The notes: a model not told the origin generated them from the sequence alone. A stretch of DNA of 64,000 bases from Sepioteuthis lessoniana (GCA_963585895.1 OY757939.1:27447968-27511967), one strand, 5' to 3'. Numbered from the stretch's first letter, positions 33,641 through 44,414 are shown. Program-made: numbers and translations.

Positions 33641-33857
33641 AAAAATACGGGCACAGGCTTCAGCACTGCAATCTAGAGAAATTACTCGCCATACCACTTT
33701 AATGGTCTAATCAGATAAATTAGAAAAAGAAATGAGAGGTAAGTTTTATTGATGGGTTATACCATAGAAGTGAGTATTACTCGCTGCACCTGGACATATC
33801 CAACCTGCATTATAAAATGCACGATTTTAGATAAGGGAAAAGAAAAGGCTGACTTAC
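33641..33857 (-). other. Probable intron downstream of the PDE exon
   Basis: No repeat recognised. Begins (minus strand) with the donor GTAAGTCAG. Confidence 0.5.
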
Positions 33858-33958
33858 TGTACATGCAAGGAAAGATCCGTGGCAAGGATTGCTTCCTTGA
33901 GCAGGTTAATTATATCTGAATAGTCTTCGGAACTGATGTTGGCAAAAAGGTTGTGGCC
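33858..33958 (-). CDS. Internal exon of a PDE11-like cyclic-nucleotide phosphodiesterase
   Basis: Reading the minus strand, TTTTATATTTCAG precedes and GTAAGTCAG follows a 101-bp block with one open phase-0 frame of 33 codons plus two bases. It encodes G-H-N-L-F-A-N-I-S-S-E-D-Y-S-D, then L-L-K-E-A-I-L-A-T-D-L-S-L-H-V. From memory this matches the catalytic-domain helix of the class I PDE5/6/10/11 group (E-G-H-N-I-F-A-N-L-S-S ... I-L-A-T-D-L-x-L) and is closest to PDE11. Such enzymes hydrolyse cAMP and cGMP in the cytosol. The metal-binding His/Asp motifs lie on other exons, which I could not find, so the introns are long. It is the only segment with both consensus splice sites and a conserved protein. 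Synonymous-site decay is not visible; it looks functional. Confidence 0.85.
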
Positions 33959-33984
33959 CTGAAATATAAAATCAATAATATCAT

Positions 33985-34367
33985 TTGTTTGTGATACCTC
34001 CTTGAGCATCTCGCCTTTTTGCTATCTTCTCATATCAATCTTTAGAAAAAAAAAAGAAGAAAAGAGAATATTTGCACAGAACGTATATATTATTAATACA
34101 ATATCTTTGAACAGATCAAATTCTGTTAAGTAATCCATTTTATATTAATGCCCCCAAATTCTTTTTTCTTAGCATTATTTCTGAAATCGTCCAGTTCAAA
34201 CATATTTTTACGCTGCTGCTGTTTTTGATTTGATTAACCTGTTTATTCTAAAATAACATAAATCTTTTGGCAAAAATTAAAAAAAAAACGATCCAATTCG
34301 TTTGAAGACTTAGTTTTCTATTTTCTTTGCATTGAGTGTGTTTATTATTTTCAAAGCTAAATAATGA
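33985..34367 (+). repeat. Family J copy 1 (5' part)
   Basis: TACCTCCTTGAGCATCTCGC, ATCTTCTCATATCAATC, TTAATACAATATCTTTGAAC and TGCTGCTGTTTTTGATTTG recur in order at 40215-40465 and in part at 45805-46110. It continues at 34820-34940. In PDE terms it lies in the upstream intron. Confidence 0.55.
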
Positions 34368-34574
34368 TTTGGTTTCTTTGTTTAGTGGCATATCCACCTT
34401 TGTAGGTTATTTAATGCCAAAGTCATTCACCTATAAGAACAGTTGTTACACTATTTAACTCATAGATGGGAGGATAAGGCGGTTCATACCTTTCCCAAGG
34501 GTATTTGCACGAAAGTGAACGTAATAGCGTGACTAGAGTACATCACTTTAAACATAACACCACGATGACACCCC
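34368..34574 (-). mobile_element. SINE family A copy 5
   Basis: Tail TAGTGGCATATCCACC and GTAGGTTATTTAATGCC, body CATACCTTTCCCAAGGG, decayed head ending ACACCACGATGACACC. Confidence 0.85.
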
Positions 34575-34595
34575 GATAATATAAGAGCTAACTCT

Positions 34596-34705
34596 TTTAT
34601 TTCCAATGAAAAGTTTTCCTCTTTATCATACAAACTTTTTTTAAACACAACTGAAACGGCTTTGAAACGCTGAACACATACTGAAACCGTTATTCTATTT
34701 ATATA
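34596..34705 (-). repeat. Family K copy 2
   Basis: Inverted partner of 31632-31745. The two flank the PDE exon at about 2.2 kb and 0.7 kb. Confidence 0.7.
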
Positions 34706-34721
34706 AATATGGCATAACAAT

Positions 34722-34742
34722 ATATATATATAGAGAGAGAGA

Positions 34743-34787
<45 letters not shown>
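34722..34787. repeat. (TA)n(GA)n microsatellite
   Basis: Short TA run followed by about 28 GA units with one GGGA interruption. Confidence 0.9.
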
Positions 34788-34790
<3 letters not shown>

Positions 34791-34819
34791 CTGCGCAGCG
34801 CAAGTATCATATGTAAAAA

Positions 34820-34940
34820 CTTAAAGTTCTCATTTCTTTACGGTAAATCACCAATTCGAGAAGAAATATTAAAATTGTCTACTATAGGTAGAGTATCAAT
34901 TAATTATTTTGTAAGTTTTATATAAATCACCATCCATCTT
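34820..34940 (+). repeat. Family J copy 1 (3' part)
   Basis: TTCGAGAAGAAATATTAAAA and TCAATTAATTATTTTGTAAG match 40545-40615. Confidence 0.5.
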
Positions 34941-34959
34941 TCTTTCTCCTGAATTAGTC

Positions 34960-35305
34960 GGCCCAATCGGCTGGGGCTGCAGAATACACCGACTGCATCT
35001 CAACCAACGAGTGTCCTGGATAAGTCACTTAACAATCTGATGGTGCTGCTTCAGTAAGGCTTGACCTTTAAGGAATGCAGGGAATCTCTTTATCGCCATC
35101 GCTTCCAGGTCCACTCTGGCCCGGAGTTGTAACACTTGATAGGGTACTATCTATAGGTCAAATAGAACTGTTTGACATTTAAACTGTGTACTTATGCTAA
35201 ACTGAATTGTTTGAAATAGAACTGTTTTTATGTTTAACTGTGTGTAAACGAACAATAAACTGTGTACTTAGACAAAATTGAATTGTTTGAAACAGAACTT
35301 GAAAC
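34960..35305 (+). mobile_element. Family D copy 5
   Basis: Head with AATCGGCTGGGGCTGC, CACCGACTGC, GGTCCACTCTGGCCCGG and GATAGGGTACTATC, then about two array units. No tail. Confidence 0.8.
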
Positions 35306-35587
35306 AAATTTAAAAATAGTATACGATAACAACTATTAATCCTCGATCACAATGCCTTGCACAAGAGGGAAATATTTTGCGTCACTACTTATTTAAAAAC
35401 AAAATCATTCAAAACAGTCTTAAAATAAATGCAACCCATTAATATGACAATGATTTATTACTGAGACAAAAAACTCAAAAAATATTACATGTCTTGGAAG
35501 CTGATTTAATAATAATTTAAAAAAAACATAAATTTAAAGTCTCCAGCTCAAACGTTGCAATTTTTATAGGCCGTGTTCCAAATGACA
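35306..35587. other. Stretch with no recognised gene
   Basis: AT-rich, nothing recognised. Confidence 0.35.
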
Positions 35588-35870
35588 GTATAGTTTTTGT
35601 TTACACAGTTAAATTTCAAAACAGTTCTATTTCAAACAATTCAATTTAGTATAAGCAGACAGTTTCAATGTCAAAACTAGTTGTATTTCAAACAATTTTG
35701 TTTAGCATAAGTACACAATTAAAATCTATTCGACCCATAGATTGGACTCTGTCAGAATGGACCTGGGAGCGATGGCTGTGAAGGAGTACTCAGCATTCTC
35801 CAAAGCTCCGGCATTACTGTAACCTCACCATCAGAGAAGCAGTCGAAGTATTCTACAGCCCCATTCATAT
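35588..35870 (-). mobile_element. Family D copy 6
   Basis: Minus-strand array units (CAAACAATTCAATTTAG) then a shortened head (GGACCTGGGAGCGATGGC, AAAGCTCCGGCATTAC). Lacks the 5' end. Confidence 0.75.
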
Positions 35871-36042
35871 AATTATGCTCCACAATAAAATCTACTGGCA
35901 GAGGCGACCGTGGACATTATTAGTCACCTGAGGAGAACCACTAAGTCCAAAATATGTGTAGATGTTAATTACATGAAATAAATACCCAAAGTACCACTTT
36001 CCAAATCATTGAAGGACCTATTCGTTTAATATATATATATAT

Positions 36043-36093
<51 letters not shown>

Positions 36094-36347
36094 CAGTGTT
36101 GGTTGCCACTAAATCACTTCGTGGGTTTGTGTCGAACCAAGTGCAATATAATATGGAGAGTGCTCAATATCTAGGATAGAGCTATTATATAATGATAATG
36201 AATATATATTAGATATATATTTAATTGATGGAATTTAGACTGCGATTTCATTTAGACTGCGATTTCATTTTCTTAACTGCCTGATGATTGTTGTTTTGCA
36301 AAAATATCCATGAAAACCAGGGGTCGCAGTCTGAATTCCATGAATTA

Positions 36348-36395
<48 letters not shown>

Positions 36396-36814
36396 ACAAC
36401 ATGGTATCATGAATTGTGTAATAGAAACGTTATTTTGATACTTATCGATTAAAATCGACTGAAAATATATAATAAACGTCTTTGGACCGGCACTTCTTCT
36501 AAAGTCAATCGTTAGAAATTACTGATAAGGAAAATGTGATTTTAAAAAGGATCTTTAAATTGAGAAGAGACAGAAGAAAATCTTTTTTTCGTTGCACTCT
36601 ATATCAAGTCAGTAAGCCTGCAAATATTTCTAATTTGTGTTTGAGGTTATCTCTGTCCACACAGAGTTGGATATTTAGTATTACTCACAAGAGCTTCAAA
36701 GATATGATGAACCTTATGATGAACTCATCTGAATAATTGATTTGGCTTGTATTTATATTTAACAAGTGTTTTCCAATGGCAGATTCATGTGCATATGCAT
36801 GACTAGATGATGTA
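35871..36814. other. AT-rich stretch with (TA)n tracts, no gene
   Basis: TA runs at about 36032-36088 and 36352-36392. ATTTAGACTGCGATTTCATT is directly repeated at 36235-36270. The two TA runs bracket a fold-back: TTTAATTGATGGAATTTAGACTGCG at 36219 pairs in part with CGCAGTCTGAATTCCATGAATTAAA at 36325. Confidence 0.5.
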
Positions 36815-37245
36815 ACTGGTGCACTCCTTACTGCTATATGGCTGCACTACATGGACGCTAACAAAACGGCTGGAGAAGAAGCTAGATGGCAATTACACAA
36901 GAATGCTGCGTGCAATCCTGAACAAGTCCTGGCAGCAACACCCCACAAGATATCAACTGTACGGCCACCTGCCCCCTATCACCAAAACTATTCAAGTTAG
37001 AAGAACCAGACATGCAGGACACTGCTGGAGAAGTAGGAACGAACTCATAAGAGATGTACTCTTATGGATCCCCACACATGGCCGCGCAAAAGCAGGACGA
37101 CCAGCACGAACATACATTCAGCAGCTATGTGAGGATACAGGATGTTGTCCTGAAGACCTACCTATGGCTATGAACGATGGGGAGGAGTGGCGAGAGAGGG
37201 TCAGGGATATCCGTGCTACCAGCGCGATATGATGATGATGATATA
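36815..37245 (+). mobile_element. R-family LINE fragment 5 (C-terminus, open frame)
   Basis: 137 codons open to the stop: L-L-L-Y-G-C-T-T-W-T-L through R-H-A-G-H-C-W-R-S-R-N to W-R-E-R-V-R-D-I-R-A-T-S-A-I. The stop TGA begins a (TGA)n tail that passes into (TA)n. It is nearly identical in protein to the 3602-4577 copy, so recent, but 5'-truncated before motif B. Confidence 0.88.
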
Positions 37246-37320
37246 TATATATATATATACTCGGGTTACCATATCTATTTCCAACGATGATAACTATTGT
37301 GCAACGAGCGTCTCGATATG

Positions 37321-37353
<33 letters not shown>

Positions 37354-37395
37354 GGAGAAAGCGAGAGAGAGAGAGAGAGAGAGAACAAGAGAGAG
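37238..37395. repeat. (TA)n and (TA)n(GA)n microsatellites
   Basis: TA run after the LINE tail, then a second TA run at 37320 followed by a long interrupted (GA)n. Confidence 0.85.
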
Positions 37396-37477
37396 AGACA
37401 GGGTGTGTGCGAGAGAGAGCGGTATTGGATCGATTAAATTTCACAAGCAATTAAAACAGTCATTACCATATTTACCA

Positions 37478-37768
37478 TATTTACCACCCCCTCCACTCGG
37501 GCAGGATATGACACAAGGTCAATTTTTAAGCGGAGTTCAACAGGTTTCAATTCTGAGTTTTCCTTCTCCTAGACTAGTTGTCTCTCCAAAGGTGACGAAA
37601 TCAGTCTGCCCTACTATTTACCCATAGCTGGAGGGAGAATCATTGGATTCATAATTTTCCCAAGGGTATTAGTGCTATGTGAAATGCAATCAGTCTTGTC
37701 CAGGATTTGAACTCGTGTCGCCGTGTCCATTTCCTACGACGATAAACATTACACCACGGGCACCTAAA
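37478..37768 (-). mobile_element. SINE family C copy 8 (full length)
   Basis: CCTCCACTCGGGCAGGATAT, AAGCGGAGTTCAACAGG, CCCATAGCTGGAGGGAGAAT, TCCAGGATTTGAACTCG and AACATTACACCACGGGCACC. This is the best-preserved C copy and the model for its tRNA-like head. Confidence 0.9.
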
Positions 37769-37997
37769 ACAACCATTACCAGTTCACAAATTTCCAAACA
37801 TGCCAATTACCATCGATGGGAAAATCTTAAATATCTGATCTCGTTTTCATATTTCTGCATCAAGATAAATACCAATGCATTTCCAGATGAGGATAAAATC
37901 AACTGCGTAGCTACAGCAACTGACTCTTAGAAAACACCATTATCATCTTTTGAGTAAAAGGAGCTCTAAGATTGAGACGAATTTTACTGTTTACATG

Positions 37998-38275
37998 GCC
38001 GTTGTACTCACCATTCTTATATATCGATCGCGGTTCTGGATTCCCTATCGATCACAAATTAAGCAGCTTGGTCTCTTTCACAAGAATTGTCTCCGTTCAG
38101 TTTGCCGATACGCATGGTAGAACAGAATCTCTTTGCTAAGTGCAATATTTCAGGCATAGAAACTTTTCTCATCCAATCACAAAGATGTACAGGACATGTC
38201 ATTCGAGTGATAGACGACAGAATGCAAAAACTCTCATCCATAGCCATCTTCATTACAGAAACAGAAATAATGGAA
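37998..38275 (+). mobile_element. LINE C-terminal fragment of a different clade
   Basis: Split frames give Y-R-S-Q-I-K-Q-L, L-F-H-K-N-C-L-R-S-V-C-R, then E-T-F-L-I-Q-S-Q-R-C-T-G-H-V-I-R-V-I-D-D-R-M-Q-K. This fits the W-x-L-Y-R ... L-R-W-x-G-H-V-x-R-M-x-D-x-R pattern after the RT of many LINEs. It is frame-broken and not the R family. Confidence 0.6.
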
Positions 38276-38781
38276 TACTATAACTCAACCAGTCGAAAAA
38301 CAACCTTATATGTCTCGTTATACCTGTTTATGCATTTGAACAAGTATATTATAATAATATATTTGGTGAAAAGATGCAACGTTGCCCTGATCAAAGCAAT
38401 AGAGGAAGGCATCTATGGTTTCATGCACCCTAATGGGTTGACAAAAAAAAAAAAAATACCCGCAATACATAGTTAATCTACTTATGATTGAAGAGAGGAA
38501 TTAAATTTGGTTAAAAGGAGCGCATCAAGTACAGGGTGCGGGAGCAAAATTAGGAATATTCTAGTATTATAATAAATGACTCAATTATAAAACAAGATTC
38601 ATTTTCATTTTAAACAATAAACAAAAAAAAAAAAGATAGACACAAAACAGTGAATTTATTCAATATGGCCACCAGTGTTGTTTTTTTTCAATTATTGTAT
38701 CAATATGACTTCTTCAGACATTTTATTCCATTCCTCCTCAATAACAGTCTTAAGCAAACCAATATTTGAATGGAAAGTTGT

Positions 38782-38794
38782 GTGTCACAATAAT

Positions 38795-38834
<40 letters not shown>

Positions 38835-39762
38835 TCGGAGGTATATATATATATATATATATATATCATCAGGCGAAAGAATTTCCTGCTGCCGCACGCA
38901 TAATGCAAAGCTCTTCGAACGAATTGAGCACTCTGCTAATCCGGTAGGGTATAAAAGGTAAACAAACGAATACTGCTGCTGCTGCTGCATAATACCTTAT
39001 AATTCCCTAAGCCGACGTGGTACGCTTGTTGGCCTAGCGGTTTGATACTAAGTCTAACGTAGAGTTGGGTGGGCTTCCATCCCAGCTTCAAGCGTCCTAC
39101 GTGTCTAGCCACACTGAAGAGTTGTGATACAACGAAACAGTTTGTCTTTAGATGTCAATATATATATATGGATGTGTGTTTGGGTGTCTCTGTGCCTTGT
39201 GGGTGAAGGTGGAATTATCTTCAGTATCTTTAAAGCAGCGCTGGAGTGTCTAGATGAACCCTTTCATCTATTTTGGCGCGAATACCACACAAAAAACTGT
39301 TCCCGAGTAAACTTGTGAGACCGTAAGAAATTAAGAAAGACATTGATCAGTTAGGAGTGAGACTCCAGAGTTGAGAGTCATTAATTCAGGTCTAAGACGT
39401 GGGTCAAGAGCTGTCGGAAGGCGGTATGGAGTCAAAAATGAAGACACAAAGCAGTGAAGACGATGATCTGATGAGTCGGCATTTTTGGCAGCTGTGTGGG
39501 ATTTTCGCTGAGTTCTTGCGATAGCCATAAATAACACACACAGGGATTCGTAAAAGGGTCAACTTCACCTTCTTACGTATTGCAGTTCTGAATCCATGTT
39601 TGTTTCTGCCTTCCATCCTTTGTTTTTTTTATCTATTTATTTTTTTAACCTGTGAAATGCCTACTCAGCCGGATGTGAAAATTAACAACGGGGTCCACAC
39701 CACTAGACGATCAGACGAACAGCCAAACAATCAAAACCTGGCCTGTTGGTTATTTCATAGTT
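38782..39762. other. Insertion inside family F: microsatellites, SINE G, unknown sequence
   Basis: (TA)n at 38801-38831 and 38842-38867, a GCT-type triplet run near 38975, a TATAAAAGG word at 38953, SINE G copy 2, then 600 bp of unassigned sequence. AGTTG flanks it on both sides. Confidence 0.4.
39013..39155 (+). mobile_element. SINE family G copy 2
   Basis: A-box TTGGCCTAGCGGTTT, B-box region GGGCTTCCATCCCAG, body GTGTCTAGCCACACTGAAGA, then a short (TA)n. Matches 13643-13752 in opposite orientation. Confidence 0.7.
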
Positions 39763-40214
39763 GCATTTGTTTCGTTTTCTAAAATGCCCTATATAGCGTA
39801 ATCGAAGGAGTTAAGGCTTGATGAAGACCATAAAGAAACTCCAATTATTTTGGAAATATTTTTGGCTTGGTTTCAGCGTTAAGCAAATCATAGATTCTTT
39901 GCCATTTCTTTTCTTGCCCACTAATATTGGGCTTGATTATAATAAGAAAAATTGCTTGAATAATAGAGCTAATCATGAAAATTTAGATTTATTGCTTTTT
40001 TTTTTTTTTTTGCTTTTTAAAAAAGTGGACTAATCATAATTATTCCCTAATTTACTTTAGCACTCTGTAAAATGTTTGAGAATCCACAATTTAGAACTGT
40101 TATTACAGGAATCATTCAGGGCTAATATAAATAATTTGCACATTCTATAGTATTAATAGACCTGCGAGTAACAGCAATGATTTATAATCGTGTGTACAGA
40201 CAGATAATTTGATT

Positions 40215-40640
40215 CATTATTCGCTTGTTATGCCTCCTAAGGTATCTTCCATTTTTACCATCTTCTTACATCAATCTTTCAAACATAATCGTTACAAAGA
40301 ATATATTAATACAATATCTTTATACAGATCAAATTCAGTAATTCATTCAATAGTTTTTAAAAAATTCTGTCTTAAAAACTTTTTCGCACTATCATTTTGA
40401 AATCATCCAACTCATTCTTTTTATTTTTACACCGTTGCTGTTTTTGATTGGATTAGGCAATTTTTCCAAAAAATACATTACTCTATAAGTATATATATAT
40501 TATTGATTAGACTTATTTTTAAAATCTGTCTTGACAGTACATTTCCTGCTCGAGGAGAAATATTTAAATAATGTCTACCATAATTAGAATATTCAATAAT
40601 TATTTTGAAAGTTTCAAATTGATTACTTCTCATTTTTCTC
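40215..40640 (+). repeat. Family J copy 2
   Basis: Collinear with 33985-34940 without the A and microsatellite interruptions; ends where SINE B copy 7 begins. Confidence 0.55.
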
Positions 40641-40649
40641 TCTAATAAG

Positions 40650-40902
40650 GTAAGTAAAGTAGACGACTGTAGTCGTGGGCCACCCGAAGGCTCTCTTTTC
40701 ATTATCTACTACACTGATTAGTAGGGGAGGGTGCAACACCTTTCCCGGGATTACACCACTTTACCCTTGATACGTACCTTATAATGCTGAGTGTTAAGGA
40801 AGGAGGTATCAAGTACCATTTTTAAGTCTTTGGTATGACTCGACCTGGGATTGAACCCCAGTCTCCCGGATCATTGGCGAACACTCTACCCACTAGGCCA
40901 AA
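40650..40902 (-). mobile_element. SINE family B copy 7 (full length)
   Basis: GTAAAGTAGACGACTGTAG, TCTACTACACTGATTAG, TACCTTATAATGCTGAGTG, GGGATTGAACCCCAGTC, ACTCTACCCACTAGGCC. Complete head and 3' end, no (TA)n. Confidence 0.88.
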
Positions 40903-41437
40903 GGTAATCAATCCTAATTTCTTCTATCTCTCCCTGTAACTGAAATCTTTTACTCTTTTTATTATTTTTGTCACTCTTTTCTGTACACCCACCATCTCAA
41001 TATTACAATTTCACTTTCCATGTCTTGACACAGTCCCCCATCTTTAGCACTATATTTTATATGAGGTCTTAGGGTTTTATATATTTCTAAAATAATGTTT
41101 ACCACCTAAAATTGTCATCCTAAAACAACAACGTATCATTCTGAATTCGAATTCACTATTTATTGCAAGTAATATAATCCTCCTCGATCACCAGCTGAAA
41201 TGAACCCTCTGACCGTTTTATGAGGAATGCTGATCTTCGAAATAAGAATTAATTATTTCCGAACAATTAAATATTTTCATCTTGTTACTTTCCTTTCCCA
41301 GAACCTCGTCTTTTACGAGAATGCAACACAGTACTATCTGTCTTTATTACCACTCAGAGAAGTTGTGGCAAGACAAGAAAACCCTGCACCCTAAATTTTT
41401 GGCGTAATAAACTATATTACCTTATTTTATAAGCAAT
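40903..41437. other. Stretch with no recognised gene
   Basis: Nothing recognised. Confidence 0.35.
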
Positions 41438-41550
41438 GGTTTGGTTTCTTTCGTTTAATTGCATATCAGCCTTCGTAGGTTATTTAATGTCAAAGCCATC
41501 GTTGTAAAAGACCGGCAGTGGGACTATTTAACCCATAGCTGGGAATAAAA
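41438..41550 (-). mobile_element. SINE family A copy 6 (3' half)
   Basis: Tail TTGCATATCAGCCTTCGTAG and GTTATTTAATGTC with the start of the body. Confidence 0.75.
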
Positions 41551-41586
41551 TGGATAGAAAAAAGCATAAATAACAATAATCTTCAG

Positions 41587-41815
41587 CATCTCATCATCTT
41601 GTCGTGCGATCGGCACGGATATCCCTGACCCTTTCTCGCTACCTCTCCCAATCGTTCATCACTTCCGGCAGGTTCTCATGGCTACACCCCGTATCCTCAC
41701 AAAAATGCTCTATGTAGGTTCGAGCTAGTCACCCTGCTTTTGCTTTTTGTGAAGGGGTCCATAGGAGTACATCACTTAGGAGCTCGTCCCTATTTCTCCA
41801 GCAGTGTCCTGCATA
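41587..41815 (-). mobile_element. R-family LINE fragment 6 (C-terminus)
   Basis: The (TGA)n tail is seen as CATCTCATCATC, then the complement of the R-D-I-R-A end and the C-W-R-N-R-D-E-L-L block. Broken frame. Confidence 0.78.
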
Positions 41816-41816
41816 A

Positions 41817-42022
41817 TTGATTTCGTTTCTTTATTTAATGGCATATCAATCTCATGGGTTATCTAATGCCTAAGCCATCGTTAGAGAAGAACAACAGCGG
41901 TACCATTTAACCCATAACTAGAGAGATAAGAGTGTTTATTACCTTTCCGGGCGTATTTTCCGAAAATGAACGTAATGGCGAGACAGGAGTTCTAACTCGC
42001 ACACTACGACGTGGCAGTTCAG
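41817..42022 (-). mobile_element. SINE family A copy 7
   Basis: TTTAATGGCATATCAATCTC, TTATTACCTTTCCGGGCG, AGTTCTAACTCGCACACTAC. Directly follows the 5' side of the R fragment. Confidence 0.8.
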
Positions 42023-43664
42023 TATTTATAAAATTGTTAGCTTCGGAAATATTCTTTTAGAATAGTAACCTTTTTAAAACAAAACGTCCAAATCTGGTTA
42101 TATAAAATCTTTGGGTTCGCTACAAGCAAATCTAATAAAACCATGGTGTTTTTACAGATGATTGACATCTGTACGATCAAGAAACTATCTCTTGTTGTGG
42201 TCAGCAGCTGCTATATTGAAGATGATGATCATGATTGAGCATCGACTGTTTGAGGGAAAATAAACGCAAAAACACAACTCGTCTCCAAAAGACAGGTTTG
42301 AACAGTTGCCGCAAAAACAAGAGATTCTATTGTATTTTGTTCAATAATTTAACAAATTGCTGTAAAATGATCGTTTTGGGGGGGTTATGGAATCCATACT
42401 GCTGGAGGAATTAATTGTCGGCCCACGTCTCCAAATAATGCACCAAAGCCATAGGAGGTAGTGGATTTCATCCCATGTTATCCAAATACTTATCTGACTT
42501 CATAATCACACAGATACTACTATATTCCTCGACTACCTCCTGAAGTGCATCCCCAGCTCACGTTTTCAAAAATGTAGATGTGCAAATAAATGTTTTTTTT
42601 TATTATTATTGATTACTTGAAACCATGTATGTGCTTGAAATACTAGAAACCACTTACTTACACGCAAGACATTTGTATTAGATTAGAATGCTTGAAACTA
42701 TATAACTGCTTGAAATAGCTGAAACGATATTTATATGATAAAGTGCCATCAGTTAGTATTTCATTTAACTGTACCTGATTTTCGTTAAATGAATCTTTAA
42801 CACTTAGAATCATGAGCCCTCACTCTTGTTCGTGGGCTCCTGACACTCCGCGTTCTTGAATCAAAAATAGTGGAAAATATAAAGGGTCATTTTGCGTCAA
42901 TTCTGTTCCTAAATTAGTCGCCATAAAAAGACAATTCAATCATCCAATGAATTACGAAGTTTTTTACAATGTATTAACACTGGACGTTTTGCTGATAACA
43001 AAGCAAAAATTATGGTAAATAATCACGTTTACTGTCTAATATATTGTATTAGCATTACAATGGGATCTCTTATAACTCTCTAGCAAGATCTTGTTCTATG
43101 TCACATTATTTACTGCCAGAGTCCCCTCCTTTGATAAAATTCCTGTTATCTATTTATGATAGAACAATTAACATGAACTAGCATTGCTGCCTAAGATTAC
43201 AAAGAAAATATAGGAATTTTTAAAAAATAATCTAGTAATTATTAGTACTTGCAACAAATCCAAGTAAATTTTCAAAAGACAAAACTGTAAATTAACAAAT
43301 TGTTTTGTATGCATAGCGGCATATTTTGATCAATGAGTAATATGATTGCTTAGCATCCTTTCCCGGTGCACAAGTGTCAAATGTTTTCAGTGCATTCTGA
43401 AATTGATACTTGGTATCCTTTAAATTGCCTGAATATGATACCTACACAGTCTAATATATATAATGGTTGTTTCATTGAAGACAGATACTGCAGTTCTCTT
43501 TGCCATATTTTTTACTGATACAGGAATGGCGATTTACTCAGGATTGGTAAGTAAGGGGTTAATGAATATTATCTTGTATATAGCAAAGCCTTTTCTCTTT
43601 TCTCTGCCAGTAAGTATAATTCTTGCTGAACACGATATATGGTAGGGCATAAATGATTGGAAGG
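42023..43664. other. 1.6-kb stretch with no recognised repeat; faint splice-like signals
   Basis: Short TTGAAA-rich repeats at 42610-42735. An acceptor-like tract before ATGATTGACATCTGTACG near 42158 opens 28 codons. At 43500-43560 an acceptor-like TTACTGATACAG and a donor GTAAGTAAG enclose 23 bp. None is backed by a conserved protein. Confidence 0.3.
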
Positions 43665-44235
43665 AAACATGACACCAACAAATGAACTGTCAATTGAAAC
43701 AATTGAACGGATCATAAAATTTATTCAAGAATGCAATCAACAGTGGAATGTGGTGAAAGATGTTGGTTGTTTCCAGCCAGCCGTGTCTAAAATTTGACTC
43801 AAATATAAAAGAAATGGGGTAGTTAAAAAAGGAAAGTCATCAAAGCCACAAGAGAGAAAACTCAAAATAATTTGCCATAAAAATAGAAAATTTGGCGCAA
43901 CTCTTTAAGAAATGGGGTCGTTGAAATTGGAAAACATACTGATGGACCACGAAAGATATGAAAAGGTCAGGATAGAAAACCGGAATCAATTTGCCTCGAA
44001 AAAAATGTACAACAAAACAACTGAAAAACTGTTAAGTAGAAATAGGAGTCTATGTTTGTAACGGAACTGTAAGAAGAAATCGGTTGAATGAAATTGGTCA
44101 ATGATATATTTTTTTCGTGCGTCACGTTTCTGCGACAGAAAATCAGAAGAAAAATAATCATTTCGGATCAGCAGAATTTTTTTATTTATTGGACGAAGGA
44201 GAGTTTTTTTTCTATTAACCTGGCAAAAATTACAA
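43665..44235 (+). pseudogene. Tc1-like transposase N-terminal region with internal duplication
   Basis: M-T-P-T-N-E-L-S-I-E-T-I-E-R-I-I-K-F-I-Q and V-V-K-D-V-G-C-F-Q-P-A-V-S-K-I are a typical Tc1 paired-type HTH, followed by a stop and Y-K-R-N-G-V-V-K-K-G-K-S. The segment from R-N-G-V-V to the K-L-x-I-I-C-x-K-N block then appears a second time (from about 43905) with different substitutions, in another frame. The catalytic domain is missing. The element is dead. Confidence 0.8.
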
Positions 44236-44414
44236 TCAAGAATCAGAGATGGATATACACAAATTGAATTTCAGAGAGAGAGAGAGAGAGAGATACAAAG
44301 AAATAGAGAGAGAGAATGAGAGATTTAGGAGAAATCAGGAACTGGATAAGCAAGAATAATTTCCATAGTATGAGGTGCAGGAAAACATGCCAGACTCGTC
44401 TGGACTTGGTTGTG
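44236..44414. other. (GA)n patch and short unassigned sequence
   Basis: GA units at about 44273-44315; nothing else seen. Confidence 0.5.

Larger units (their letters stand above)
38526..40060 (-). pseudogene. Family F copy 2, mariner-like, with a 1-kb insertion
   Basis: Left end CAGGGTGCGGGAGCAAAATT matches F copy 1. C-terminal coding remnants lie to 38780. N-terminal remnants matching copy 1 resume at 39763 (AAGCAAATCATAGATTCTTT, AATAATAGAGCTAATCATG). Frames are broken by stops. About 980 bp are inserted at an AGTTG site. Confidence 0.65.

Noticed and set aside
36219-36350. Direct repeat ATTTAGACTGCGATTTCATT as a target-site duplication
   Set aside because: The copies are immediately adjacent with nothing inserted between them; a local slippage duplication is simpler.
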